From NCBI RefSeq assembly GCF_009189165.1, contig NZ_CP045118.1, forward strand, positions 6,138,001-6,202,000: 64,000 nucleotides of DNA, written 5' to 3'. Origin of the DNA: Pseudomonas sp. SCB32 (GTDB taxonomy: Bacteria > Pseudomonadota > Gammaproteobacteria > Pseudomonadales > Pseudomonadaceae). The position numbers and the translations under genes were made by a program. Under the pieces are notes generated by a model. The model was not told where the DNA came from. It searched no databases and was given only the letters and a program-made list of their open reading frames with translations. Numbering within the stretch: position 1 is the stretch's first letter; every line of letters starts with the position of its first letter. Below, piece by piece: positions 9,320 to 16,731 of this stretch.

Positions 9320-9851
9320 GACTCTGCTGACCGTGGCCGTGTTTGGCCTCCTGCTCAGCGGGTGTGGGCTGACTCAGCGCGCGATGGATGGAGGGAGTTC
9401 CATCGCTCAGGGCATTTTCTACAAGCAGGTTAAGGTCCTGCATCTGGACTTCAACGCCCGCACAGCGCTGAACACTTCGGCCACTGACATGTCCGCACTG
9501 TCAGTCTCGACCTTGGTGCGTGTCTACCAGTTGAAGGATGACAAGGCACTGGAGAAAGCGGACTACCCCAGACTGTTAAGCAATAGCAGTGATGTGTTGG
9601 CAGAGGATCTGCTGGACGAGCACTGGGTAGTTGTGAAGCCCGGCGGGGGCGCACAACTGAACGCTGCGCTGGCCGATGAGACGAAGTTCGTCGCCGTGGT
9701 TGCGCTGTTTCGCTCCCCGGATAGGCAGCAGGGTAATTGGCGCCTGACGCTCGCCCGCGAGGAGCTGGATCCGGATTACCCACGGGTGATTGAGCTGGGC
9801 GACAACGCGCTGAACCTGGCACCACTGCCCAAAGAGGACTCCTGGTGGTGA
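9300..9851 (+). CDS. tssJ: T6SS outer-membrane lipoprotein TssJ
   Basis: A protein of 183 aa with a lipoprotein signal peptide: a short N-terminus, hydrophobic residues 8-19, and lipobox LLSGC with Cys22 as the lipidation site. TssJ anchors the TssLM complex to the outer membrane by binding the TssM C-terminal domain. The body (VRVYQLKD, then alternating strands, ending LAPLPKEDSWW) fits the transthyretin-like fold of TssJ. The start overlaps the end of tssG, and the TGA stop overlaps the GTG start of tssE. Signal peptide, size and position between tssG and tssE make the call firm although pairwise identity in this family is low. Confidence 0.88.
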   Translation: MSLTASKTLLTVAVFGLLLSGCGLTQRAMDGGSSIAQGIFYKQVKVLHLDFNARTALNTSATDMSALSVSTLVRVYQLKDDKALEKADYPRLLSNSSDVLAEDLLDEHWVVVKPGGGAQLNAALADETKFVAVVALFRSPDRQQGNWRLTLAREELDPDYPRVIELGDNALNLAPLPKEDSWW

Positions 9852-10285
9852 GTGAGCAGAATCCGTCGCTCTACGAGCTGCTGTTGCAGAACTTCACCGG
9901 TGAGCTCGATCTGCATCGGGCGCGCGAGGAGGATCAACCCCTGCTTTCGGTGCTGGACAACTTGCAGCGCATCCTCAACTGCCGGGCCGGCACCCTCAGC
10001 CATCTGCCCGACTACGGTCTGCCAGACATGAGCGAGATCCTGCATGGCATGCCGGGCAGCGCCCATGGGTTGATCGGCAACATGACCAACATGCTGCTCA
10101 AGTACGAGCCGCGCCTAGCGTCGCTCAACATCGAGTTGCTACCGCAAATCCTTCCCGGGCACTTGGAGTACAGCGTTACAGTCGAGCTGCATGATGGGAT
10201 GCGCGCAACTTTCGGCACCACACTGGCGCCAGAAGGACGGGTGTTGGTGCGCCACTTGAAACAGATAAATTGCCTACAGCCATAG
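9845..10285 (+). CDS. tssE: T6SS baseplate protein TssE (gp25-like)
   Basis: A protein of 146 aa with the gp25/GpW baseplate fold. TssE initiates sheath polymerisation at the baseplate. The motif NCRAGTLSHLPDYGLPDM near residues 45-62 is the conserved TssE/gp25 signature, followed by the alpha/beta core and VRHLKQ at the end. Two tandem GTG codons, at 9845 and 9848, can serve as the start, both overlapping the tssJ stop. No strong Shine-Dalgarno site is visible, so translation is probably coupled to tssJ. Confidence 0.92.
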   Translation: MVSEQNPSLYELLLQNFTGELDLHRAREEDQPLLSVLDNLQRILNCRAGTLSHLPDYGLPDMSEILHGMPGSAHGLIGNMTNMLLKYEPRLASLNIELLPQILPGHLEYSVTVELHDGMRATFGTTLAPEGRVLVRHLKQINCLQP

Positions 10286-10309
10286 CGTGATGGAACGGAC
10301 ATCAATGGA

Positions 10310-11476
10310 ATGCTGATTTCAGACTTTGGCATGCGCTTGGGCGGGGACCCGCGCGGCTTCGCGGAGTACCGGGCGCTGCGTGATGAGCTACTCAAATTAA
10401 GCCACCCGGCTCGCCCAGATGTGGATTGGGCTCAGGTCGAAAACCTATGCCTGGCATTGCAGGAAGAAAACGGGCTGGAGTTGCAGTCGATGGTGGTGTT
10501 GATCCTGGCCAGAGTGCATCTGTATGCGCTGCCGGGGCTGCAGGAAGGGATTCAGTCGTTGAATCGTCGTCTGCCGCAATTGTGGGACCAACTGTGGCCA
10601 TCAGCGCTCTCGGCTCGCCTGGAATCGCTCAGTTGGGCGTTTGAGCAGTTACAGCCTTTATTGCGTACAGTGAACGTGACAGCCGAATCGCTTCCCCGCT
10701 TGCAGCAGCTCAACGAAGAATTGGACAGCTTGGCTGACCTGCTTCTGCAGTACGCGGAAGTTCCCCTGATCTCGTTGCAAGCATTACGTCGGCAGTTGGG
10801 CAGAGTCGCAGCGCGGCTCAATCGAGAGGCAATCTTGGGTGATTTGCTCGTCCAGCCCAAGCAAGCACGGGTATACGCATCTGCAACCGTAACGGCGACC
10901 AGCGTTGGCGGAAGTGGCACCGGACACACCCCCGAGGTGATCGTTGTGACCGTTGCACCAGAGCCTCCCGTGTCTCCCGCGCCGCTGCAAGCGAGGCGAT
11001 CACCGTGGTTGTGGCTACTGCTCGTAATAGCCCTGGCTGCTGCACTCGGCTTCGGATACTGGCAATGGCACTTGGTATCCGAGGAGCAAACGTCTCCACG
11101 ACCGATTCAGCTGGACAGCCTGCTGTTGTTCCCGCCCGGTAGTACTAAGTTACGCCCCGAGGCAACTAAAGTGCTGATTAATGGTTTGATGAACATAAAG
11201 GCGCAGCCGAATTGGCTGATAGTGATCACGGGCCACTCTGACAGCAGTGGCGATAGCACGAAGAATCTTGAGATTTCACGAGCGCGTGCCATGGCTGTAA
11301 AGGAGTGGATGCAGCAGATGGGCGACATTCCGGATAGCTGCTTTGTGGTTCAGGGCTATGGCGCGGATCTGCCGCTCATGAACAATGACTCGGAAGCCGG
11401 GCGGGCCGCCAATCGCAGAGTGGACGTGCGCCTCATTCCTCAGGGCGGCGCCTGTAATCTAACGACGCGCCCCTGA
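10310..11476 (+). CDS. ImpA_N - transmembrane - OmpA protein of the T6SS
   Basis: A protein of 388 aa. Residues about 1-130 are a shortened ImpA_N/TssA-like domain (LISDFGMRLGGDPRG, EYRALRDELLKL, LPQLWDQLWP). A Pro/Ala linker then precedes one TM helix at about 230-250 (WLWLLLVIALAAALGFGYW). Residues about 265-380 form an OmpA peptidoglycan-binding domain (ITGHSDSSGD, RARAMAVKEWM, NRRVDVRLIP). It most likely tethers the T6SS complex to the cell wall, a job done in other systems by an OmpA tail on TssL or by TagL. It is the last gene of the operon, 24 bp after tssE. It could also be described as a VasL-like protein with the C-terminal domain replaced. Confidence 0.82.
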   Translation: MLISDFGMRLGGDPRGFAEYRALRDELLKLSHPARPDVDWAQVENLCLALQEENGLELQSMVVLILARVHLYALPGLQEGIQSLNRRLPQLWDQLWPSALSARLESLSWAFEQLQPLLRTVNVTAESLPRLQQLNEELDSLADLLLQYAEVPLISLQALRRQLGRVAARLNREAILGDLLVQPKQARVYASATVTATSVGGSGTGHTPEVIVVTVAPEPPVSPAPLQARRSPWLWLLLVIALAAALGFGYWQWHLVSEEQTSPRPIQLDSLLLFPPGSTKLRPEATKVLINGLMNIKAQPNWLIVITGHSDSSGDSTKNLEISRARAMAVKEWMQQMGDIPDSCFVVQGYGADLPLMNNDSEAGRAANRRVDVRLIPQGGACNLTTRP

Positions 11477-11593
11477 CTCATGCGCCCGCTCGCCCCCCCA
11501 GAATGGTCATCATGATTAGGCCAAGGATGACGCATCTGGATTGGGGTTAACAGGCAGAAGTGCAATCAGCCAGTCTTTAGACAAATCAAGGGC

Positions 11594-11653
11594 ACAAAAA
11601 AAAAAGAACCTCCCACCCACAGTCCCATTCGGGGCTGCTGGCAGGAGGTCGCA
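11594..11653 (-). terminator. Rho-independent terminator for the small envelope-gene operon
   Basis: Read on the minus strand, GACCTCCTGCC and GTGGGAGGTTC form a stem of about ten pairs around a GC-rich loop, followed directly by a run of ten T residues. It lies just after the stop of the lipoprotein gene at 11666. The remaining bases of 11477-11665 hold no supported gene. This is also where transcription from the T6SS operon meets the opposing operon. Confidence 0.8.
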
Positions 11654-11665
11654 AGGGTATCCTTG

Positions 11666-11929
11666 TTACTGCTCGGCCTGACAGGCCTGAGCGGAGGCCA
11701 TTAGGGCTTTGAGAAAGTGCTCAGGTGGTGCTGTGTAGGGTTTGTTGAGTGCTTTGAGTTCAGCAGGACTGTAGATCGCTTCCAGCTTCTCGAAGGTACA
11801 GGTGCAGATGGCTTTCGGGGCGCCGCCCTGGATGCATCCCGCCAGGAATTGCCCCCTCACTTTCGAGTTCTCGTCAGAGCATCCGGCCAGCAGCGTGGTC
11901 ATCAGCAGTACCGCAAAGAGTGCGCGCAT
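11666..11929 (-). CDS. Small lipoprotein, unknown function
   Basis: A protein of 87 aa with a clear lipoprotein signal: MRALFAVLLMTTLLAGC, lipobox LLAGC, Cys17. The mature part has four more Cys (FLAGC, ICTC, AQAC). These could form two disulfides, as expected for a periplasmic protein. The ATG at 11929 has GGAAGGG seven bases upstream. It is the third and last gene of a minus-strand set (12779-11666), 11 bp after the membrane-protein gene. It faces the T6SS operon tail to tail. The family is not recognised. A role in envelope function or in protecting against a secreted toxin is possible but unsupported. Confidence 0.75.
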   Translation of the reverse strand: MRALFAVLLMTTLLAGCSDENSKVRGQFLAGCIQGGAPKAICTCTFEKLEAIYSPAELKALNKPYTAPPEHFLKALMASAQACQAEQ

Positions 11930-11940
11930 ATAGCCCTTCC

Positions 11941-12297
11941 TCAGCGCAACACAAGGGCGCAGCCGATGGCGATACCGCCGATCAGCCCCACCACCTGCGG
12001 CCCCACCAGCCAGAACACCTTGATCCAAATCAGCTGCAGCATGCCACCACGGGTATAGACCGCATCGGGCCGAGCAAAGCGGCGCAGCGCATCACCCAGT
12101 ACGGCGCCGATCAGACCCAGAATGCTACCGACCACCACCGCGCCTACCTTGGCAAAGGTGCTCGCACCCAGCACCAGGGCCGAGTTGTTCTTCACGACGA
12201 AGAGAACGGAGACCACCACGGCGGCGATAGCCCAGCCAATCACGGCTGGGCTGATCATCGGTACATCGGGATCGTTTTGCTGAACATCATGATCCAT
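11941..12297 (-). CDS. Small multi-pass membrane protein, unknown function
   Basis: A protein of 118 aa. Hydrophobic segments near residues 15-33, 40-62 and 88-116 predict three to four membrane passes, with a short acidic N-terminus (MDHDVQQNDPD). The ATG at 12297 is preceded by GGAG. It is the middle gene of the minus-strand trio: 32 bp after the secreted-protein gene and 11 bp before the lipoprotein gene, so the three are probably co-transcribed. No named family is recognised. Confidence 0.72.
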   Translation of the reverse strand: MDHDVQQNDPDVPMISPAVIGWAIAAVVVSVLFVVKNNSALVLGASTFAKVGAVVVGSILGLIGAVLGDALRRFARPDAVYTRGGMLQLIWIKVFWLVGPQVVGLIGGIAIGCALVLR

Positions 12298-12329
12298 GAC
12301 TTTTCTCCAGAGGGTTTGGACTGACGGGG

Positions 12330-12779
12330 TTACCACGCCGACTTGCAGGAATTTTCTTTGCTGCTGAGCGGGAGCAACTCACGGCTCAAGTTCTTGGTGG
12401 GGAGCTTGACGGTCTTGCCGTGAGCCGTGATCTGCAGGTTGTTGGCTCTGCGCAGGGCGGCCCAGAACCCGGGGAAGTTGGAGCCACAGGCATGGCAGTC
12501 GGTGAAGAACGGATTGCTGTAGGTCACGCCATCGACGATGACATTGAAGCCCTCGTCGCTTTCAGAGGAGTACTCCTGGCCCACGATGCTCGCGTAAGCC
12601 CGGACGGCTTGGCCGTCATCGCTGGAACAGGAGATGTTCAGGCCGTTGCCATTGCCGTCATCGACCAGGTGCTCGGTGACGCCTTGGGCAAAGCCCGAGG
12701 TCCATTCATAAGTGCCCGCCTGCGTCGCGCTGCTGAGCAGCGTGCCAAGCAGAGCTGTAAGCAGCAGTTTCTTGTGCAT
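12330..12779 (-). CDS. Secreted periplasmic protein, unknown function
   Basis: A protein of 149 aa with a Sec signal peptide (KK, hydrophobic core, cleavage probably after ATQA near residue 21). The mature part is about 128 residues and contains several Cys: ISCSSDD, TDCHACG and SCKSAW at the C-terminus. DCHACGSNFPGFWAALRRA and the closing LPTKNLSRELLPL segment look like conserved family sequence, but I cannot name the family. The ATG at 12779 has AAGGAC upstream. First gene of the trio that runs toward the T6SS operon. Confidence 0.75.
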   Translation of the reverse strand: MHKKLLLTALLGTLLSSATQAGTYEWTSGFAQGVTEHLVDDGNGNGLNISCSSDDGQAVRAYASIVGQEYSSESDEGFNVIVDGVTYSNPFFTDCHACGSNFPGFWAALRRANNLQITAHGKTVKLPTKNLSRELLPLSSKENSCKSAW

Positions 12780-12900
12780 CAGGACATGTCCTTCTGTCGG
12801 TGGGTTGGATGAGCAGCATGCTCATTGAGGGGATATTCGGCTGGTAATTGGGTCGTAAATACCGTGGTCGTTTTGACATCATAACGGGACGATTTTTGCC

Positions 12901-13146
12901 ATGGCAAGAATCTCCGGACATCAGGACAAAGACCGCGACCTCGTGAAGCTGGGCGCAGCGATACGAGTGCGCCGTAGGGCGTTGGCGCTTTCGCAAGAAG
13001 CCCTGGCCGATGCGGCGGTGATCGATCGATCCCACATGGGCAAGATTGAGCGAGGCGAGCGCAACGTCACCTTCCTCAACATCTGTCGGATTGCCACGGC
13101 CATTGGGTGTAAGCCCTCTGAGCTGTTGATGGAGGCCGGGCTGTAA
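12901..13146 (+). CDS. XRE-family helix-turn-helix regulator
   Basis: A protein of 81 aa that is almost entirely a Cro/C1-type HTH domain (residues about 15-75): LGAAIRVRRRALALSQEALAD, then DRSHMGKIERGERNVTFLNI and the closing helix. It is likely a small dimeric DNA-binding repressor. It is transcribed divergently from the secreted-protein gene at 12779 and convergently with the DUF5983-like gene. The 121-bp gap 12780-12900 may hold the control region for both. Such single-domain XRE proteins are common in integrative elements, which fits the surrounding block. Confidence 0.85.
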   Translation: MARISGHQDKDRDLVKLGAAIRVRRRALALSQEALADAAVIDRSHMGKIERGERNVTFLNICRIATAIGCKPSELLMEAGL

Positions 13147-13152
13147 GAGCGG

Positions 13153-13701
13153 CTATGCCACGTCCTTGAAGATCGGTAATCCGTCGAGAAACGCCGCATC
13201 TGGATCGAACAGCAAGAAGCGCACATCGGCTTGCCCGGCCAGGTGCAGAATCTCTACGAACTCGTCAGGCAACCCATAGTCCAGTTGCTGCTGACGCAGC
13301 GCTGCCGGGCTGGTGCTGAGCAGCTCCAGGTGTTTGTCCGTCCAGGGCGTATTACGCAGCTTGCAACCGATCACGCTTTGATTGGCGTTCTGGAAGAACT
13401 CCAGCTGTAAGGCGTGAAGATCAGTGCACATGAGGAACAGCTGGTTCAGCACGTCTTCCGGCAAATGTTCTGCACTGATCTCCCAGCAGCGGCTGAACTG
13501 CCCGGTTTCGAAGCTCAAGCGCTGCACGATGCCTTGAGCCTGCTCCAACGTGGGCTGCACGCCGAGTACCAGCGATTGATCGTGGTCCTGGGCATGAATC
13601 ACGTAGGACAGCTCGCGCACCGTGCTGCCCGGTTGCAAGTCGTGCACGATCAGTTGAATGGACAGCGTGTCGTAACCACGTCGAAAGGGATTGGAGTTCA
13701 T
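13153..13701 (-). CDS. DUF5983-like protein of integrative elements
   Basis: A protein of 182 aa, soluble, mixed alpha/beta, no signal peptide. It begins MNSNPFRRGYDTLSIQLIVHD and ends FLDGLPIFKDVA. From memory, the overall size and the position downstream of an element-type csrA match the DUF5983 proteins of Pseudomonas ICEs, sometimes mis-annotated as ABC-transporter proteins. Function unknown. The ATG at 13701 is preferred over one 57 bases upstream because it starts at the compact fold. A perfect palindromic hairpin (13759-13782) stands between it and the previous gene. Confidence 0.65.
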   Translation of the reverse strand: MNSNPFRRGYDTLSIQLIVHDLQPGSTVRELSYVIHAQDHDQSLVLGVQPTLEQAQGIVQRLSFETGQFSRCWEISAEHLPEDVLNQLFLMCTDLHALQLEFFQNANQSVIGCKLRNTPWTDKHLELLSTSPAALRQQQLDYGLPDEFVEILHLAGQADVRFLLFDPDAAFLDGLPIFKDVA

Positions 13702-13758
13702 AGGGGCTCCGAAGGGATGCACGGCGGCATCCCACGAAAGTGAAGACAGTAGATGCAC

Positions 13759-13782
13759 AACAGGAGCCCGAGGGCTCCTGTT
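13759..13782. terminator. Perfect 24-bp palindrome (hairpin) between element genes
   Basis: Eleven-base arms AACAGGAGCCC / GGGCTCCTGTT are separated by only GA. The hairpin lies between the 64-aa gene and the DUF5983-like gene. Flanking TTTATGCC is shared with the hairpin at 14097. It may act as an intrinsic terminator or RNA stability element, though no long T-run follows on either strand. Confidence 0.55.
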
Positions 13783-13815
13783 TATGCCGTTGCAGTCCGA
13801 TGTTTCAGGCTTGGC

Positions 13816-14010
13816 TCAGCAGGTCGGTGATTGCGCACCGAAGTCAGCGGCGATCACCTGGGCAGGTGTCTCACCGGCCTGCCAACGCTCCACATAGTCG
13901 GGATCGGGCTCGTCCGGCGTGCCGGCCAGCTCTTCATGCCCGAAGCGTGCGCCCAGGGCGTTCACGTCGCGTATCCATTGGCGCAGTGCCTTGGCGTCTT
14001 GCCAGCGCAT
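13816..14010 (-). CDS. Small conserved-looking protein of the element, unknown
   Basis: A protein of 64 aa, starting MRWQDAKALRQWIRDV and rich in acidic and aromatic residues, with no membrane segment. A strong site GGAAGGAGGC precedes the ATG at 14010; the TTG just before it is not needed. Separated from its neighbours by hairpins. The family is not recognised. A good Shine-Dalgarno site and codon use like the neighbours support a real gene. Confidence 0.62.
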   Translation of the reverse strand: MRWQDAKALRQWIRDVNALGARFGHEELAGTPDEPDPDYVERWQAGETPAQVIAADFGAQSPTC

Positions 14011-14050
14011 CAAGTCGCCTCCTTCCAGCGAGTGCTGGCGCTTGGGGGAA

Positions 14051-14115
14051 TGCCTCGCGCGTGGGAGGCATGGGGATTCAGGGAGACTCTGAAGGGAGGA
14101 GCCCGGTGGGCTCCT
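14051..14115. terminator. Two adjacent hairpins upstream of the 64-aa gene
   Basis: TGCCTC/GAGGCA (14051-14070) and AGGAGCCC-GGT-GGGCTCCT (14097-14115) form two stems in the gap 14011-14117. The second matches the palindrome at 13759-13782 in its arms and in the TTTATGCCGT tail. Confidence 0.5.
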
Positions 14116-14117
14116 GT

Positions 14118-14306
14118 TTATGCCGTCTCAGATCGGCGAGCTTCGGCCCGGCGCAGTTCCTGCTGGAACAGCAGCAACGCCAGCACGATGACCAGCAGCA
14201 GCGGCCAGAAACGCAGCGCCAGGAGCAGCAGCGCGACGACGGCTGCCGTGCCGGCGAAGATGCTGACCAGCACGAACAGCAAGCCTAAAAAACGCAGTAG
14301 ACCCAT
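14118..14306 (-). CDS. Small membrane protein, unknown
   Basis: A protein of 62 aa: two hydrophobic helices (about residues 3-22 and 25-47) followed by a charged tail (QQELRRAEARRSETA). This would place a short basic-acidic tail in the cytoplasm. GGAG lies eleven bases before the ATG at 14306. It sits 30 bp after the csrA-like gene on the same strand. The family is not recognised; the composition is that of a small membrane-anchored regulator or holin-like protein. Confidence 0.6.
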   Translation of the reverse strand: MGLLRFLGLLFVLVSIFAGTAAVVALLLLALRFWPLLLVIVLALLLFQQELRRAEARRSETA

Positions 14307-14336
14307 GGTGAAACTCCATCGGGGTGAGTGAGGTGA

Positions 14337-14516
14337 TCAGGACGGCTGACGCTGGTCGGCCTGGATTCGCTGGTAGACCTCATCGCGATGCACCGTGATG
14401 TGTGCAGGCGCGGTGACGCCAACGCGCACCTGGTTGCCCTTGACGCGAAGAATGGCGATCTCGATGTCATCGCCAATACGGATGGTTTGGCTGACATTGC
14501 GGGTGAGGATGAGCAT
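14337..14516 (-). CDS. csrA: CsrA/RsmA-family RNA-binding regulator (element paralogue)
   Basis: A protein of 59 aa that begins [17 protein letters not shown] and continues with [13 protein letters not shown] and [11 protein letters not shown], a full CsrA fold. CsrA dimers bind GGA motifs in mRNA leaders. The N-terminal LTR and the C-terminal VHRDE, both RNA-contact regions, are intact. The sequence differs from chromosomal RsmA (for example NVSQTIRI for RVGETLMV), so this is a separate paralogue of the kind carried by ICEs and plasmids. AGGAGT precedes the ATG at 14516. Confidence 0.92.
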   Translation of the reverse strand: MLILTRNVSQTIRIGDDIEIAILRVKGNQVRVGVTAPAHITVHRDEVYQRIQADQRQPS

Positions 14517-14580
14517 GACGGGTACTCCTGGACGGATTGAGTTGAGTCGCTGACGGCATAGGGCCGACCTTTAGGAGCGA

Positions 14581-15519
14581 CTAATTCGCTGAGGGATTGC
14601 GTGCTTCAGCACGTTCGCGCAGCAGGGTCGAGAGCGTGGGACGCGGCTTGTCGGTAGGGACCGGTGGCGGTACAGGTTCTTCAGCCTGTGCTGGCACCGG
14701 TGTAGCGGAATCGGTGGACGGTTCGGGAAAGAACTCATCGACGATGGCCGTGCCTTCGTCTTCGCTGTCCTCGAAGGCGCCATTGGCAAAGCCCAGCCTT
14801 GCCGTGGCATCCAGCGCCGCCTGGTCAAAGCCCGAGGCCTGACGCAGTTCATCCAGCTCACGGGCTTGTTGCAGCGCCAGCTCCAAGGCCACACCACTGC
14901 GCACCGTGATATCGACGTAGAAGATCGGTGAGCCATGGCTCTGGCGGGTGGACTTGCCCCGCAGGCGTAGCTCCAGGGCCAGGCACGCCAGGCGATTGCC
15001 GGAGATGGCTTGCAGGTACTGCAGGCGGGCCGCCAGGGTGCGGATGCTGTTGAAGCCAGTGGTGCGGAACACGAAGCTGCCCAAGGCATCCTCGTCACCG
15101 ATGACCACGTTGAGCCGGCCATAGGGCTTGCAGGCACCGCCCTTGGCCAATGGACAGCCATCGGGGGACGGGCAGGGGTGCGACTCGATACCGGCCTGGC
15201 CACGGCGCTTGCAGGTCTCGCCATTGCCGACGCAAGAAGGCCGCCCCGTCTGCCGATCAAACAAGCAGTATTCGGCACGAAAATTCAGCTCCGGTGCGTT
15301 GAACAGCAGGCGGATCGGAATGCGCCGGATCTTGCCGTCCTGGGCCTTGCGCAACTCCTCGTCAAAGGGGTGAGCAACCCAGCCGTCGCGCAGCTGAACC
15401 TGCGAGGTGATGGTGAATTGATCGTCTTTCTCCGGCAGGCGCTTGCCGTTCTTTTCGACCACCTTACCGATGGAAATCCGCCCGAGTACGGGCGGGGTAA
15501 TAGCCAAGCCTTTGAGCAT
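14581..15519 (-). CDS. Recombination-directionality-factor-like / metal-binding element protein
   Basis: A protein of 312 aa from the ATG at 15519 (GGAGGA upstream). The N-terminus LKGLAITPPVLGRISIGKVV and the central cysteine cluster, four Cys spread over CVGNGETCKRR, HPCPSPDGCPL and GACKPYGRL (about residues 95-130), match proteins labelled 'hydrolase or metal-binding protein' in Pseudomonas ICEs and phage-type recombination directionality factors. The cysteines probably bind zinc. The last 80 residues are acidic and Pro-rich, likely disordered. It lies next to the YqaJ nuclease and csrA, the usual neighbours in these elements. Direct evidence for a role in excision is lacking. Confidence 0.65.
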   Translation of the reverse strand: MLKGLAITPPVLGRISIGKVVEKNGKRLPEKDDQFTITSQVQLRDGWVAHPFDEELRKAQDGKIRRIPIRLLFNAPELNFRAEYCLFDRQTGRPSCVGNGETCKRRGQAGIESHPCPSPDGCPLAKGGACKPYGRLNVVIGDEDALGSFVFRTTGFNSIRTLAARLQYLQAISGNRLACLALELRLRGKSTRQSHGSPIFYVDITVRSGVALELALQQARELDELRQASGFDQAALDATARLGFANGAFEDSEDEGTAIVDEFFPEPSTDSATPVPAQAEEPVPPPVPTDKPRPTLSTLLRERAEARNPSAN

Positions 15520-15543
15520 GGGGGAGTCCTCCAGTGACGGAAT

Positions 15544-15583
15544 AAAAAAGGCCATCCCGACGCAGGTGCGCGCGGGGATGGCC
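15544..15583 (-). terminator. Hairpin with T-run between YqaJ and directionality-like genes
   Basis: On the minus strand, GGCCATCCC and GGGATGGCC form a nine-pair stem over a 16-base loop, followed by six T residues. It lies 24 bp after the YqaJ gene and before the directionality-like gene, so the downstream gene is either attenuated or has its own promoter. Confidence 0.65.
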
Positions 15584-15607
15584 AATGGGGGAAATGAGGA
15601 AACGGAA

Positions 15608-16609
15608 TCAGAAAATCAGGAAACGACGGCTGCCGGTCTTGGTGGTGGGGTAGCGCGCCAGCAGGTAGGGCTTTTCCTTGAGTAGCAGCGGGACATCGAG
15701 CACCACACTGTCCTTGGCCTTGCGCCAGGACACCGCGCCATTGGCAAACTCTGCACGACTGGCATCGCCCATGGCCTGCTGCAGCTGCTGCTTGAGTTCG
15801 GCTTCGCGCTTACTCTGCAGGTCCAGGTTGGCACGTACCGATTGCAACTCATCGAATACGGCGGACAGCACCGTATCCTCGGTGAAGTCCAGGGTGTGAC
15901 CGTGATCCTCCGGATACAGACAGCGCAGTGCCTGGTCCGCTGATTCAGAACCGTCTGCGGGTGGCGGGGTATCGCGCTGCACGTAACTCCAGAAGTCCCG
16001 CTCCAGCTCGATCAGCCGAGCGATCAGCTCATCGTCACGCTCGATACGGTGAATCTCCAGGTGCTGGCCACCGAGCAGTACAGCCACATCCGCCGCTTGC
16101 TTGCCGGTGACCGCCAACTGATGCATGACCTGCAGTTGCACGTACACCGGCACACCGTCACGCCACAGCAGAGCGCCATTGATACCGGCAGTCTTGCATT
16201 CGAGTATCTGTACATCGCTGGCGCCGATTACCTCGCGATCAATGTTGGCCAGCATCCAGTCCAACTTGGGATCGGGGTGCTGGAGCACGGCGTTGATGCG
16301 TCGTACCCGGTTGCCGGTACGTTGCGTGTAGTGGGTAGCCACGATGGGTTCGAGGATGTTGCCCCAGTAGGTGGGGCTCTCCTCGTCGGTGGGATCGATC
16401 TTGGGCAACAAGGCATCACGGCCGGTTTTCTCCAGCCACAGCTCCAGTTGCGATTTGTAGGGGTTAAGGCCAACGGCAGCGCCCGCATCGGAGCTGCCGA
16501 TGCCCTGCTGGCGCACCAGCAACCAATCCTCGCGAGGCAGGTTTTTGGTGCTGACCAGGCGCAGGGCAGGACGGCTACCGGGTTGGGATGAGGCTTTCAG
16601 TGAGGTCAT
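15608..16609 (-). CDS. YqaJ-family viral-type recombinase/exonuclease
   Basis: A protein of 333 aa. YqaJ/lambda-exo-type nucleases resect DNA ends for single-strand annealing recombination. The nuclease core is visible: WLLVRQQGIGSSDAGAAVGLNPYKS, WGNILEPIVATHY, LDWMLANIDRE, then ILECKTA (the catalytic E-x-K) near residues 155-160, and VQLQVMHQLAV. A coiled-coil segment follows (ANLDLQSKREAELKQQLQQ). The ATG at 16609 has AGGAA at the right distance; the ATG six bases upstream would be too close to it. A matching annealase (Bet/RecT) is not in the window. Confidence 0.88.
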   Translation of the reverse strand: MTSLKASSQPGSRPALRLVSTKNLPREDWLLVRQQGIGSSDAGAAVGLNPYKSQLELWLEKTGRDALLPKIDPTDEESPTYWGNILEPIVATHYTQRTGNRVRRINAVLQHPDPKLDWMLANIDREVIGASDVQILECKTAGINGALLWRDGVPVYVQLQVMHQLAVTGKQAADVAVLLGGQHLEIHRIERDDELIARLIELERDFWSYVQRDTPPPADGSESADQALRCLYPEDHGHTLDFTEDTVLSAVFDELQSVRANLDLQSKREAELKQQLQQAMGDASRAEFANGAVSWRKAKDSVVLDVPLLLKEKPYLLARYPTTKTGSRRFLIF

Positions 16610-16628
16610 GGTCATTTCCTGCGGGCAT

Positions 16629-16659
16629 AAAAAAGCCCGAGCGGCGAGGCCGTTCGGGC
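16629..16659 (-). terminator. Terminator between the DUF932 and YqaJ genes
   Basis: On the minus strand, GCCCGA and TCGGGC form a stem extended by inner G/C pairs, followed by TTTTTTATGCCCG. It lies between the DUF932 stop at 16732 and the YqaJ start. The TTTATGCC tail matches the hairpins at 13759 and 14097. Confidence 0.7.
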
Positions 16660-16731
16660 GAGGGAGCAATGGAACAACGAGGTAGAGGGTAGAACGCTTG
16701 ATACGCAATACGAAAAGCCATCCGCCCGATT

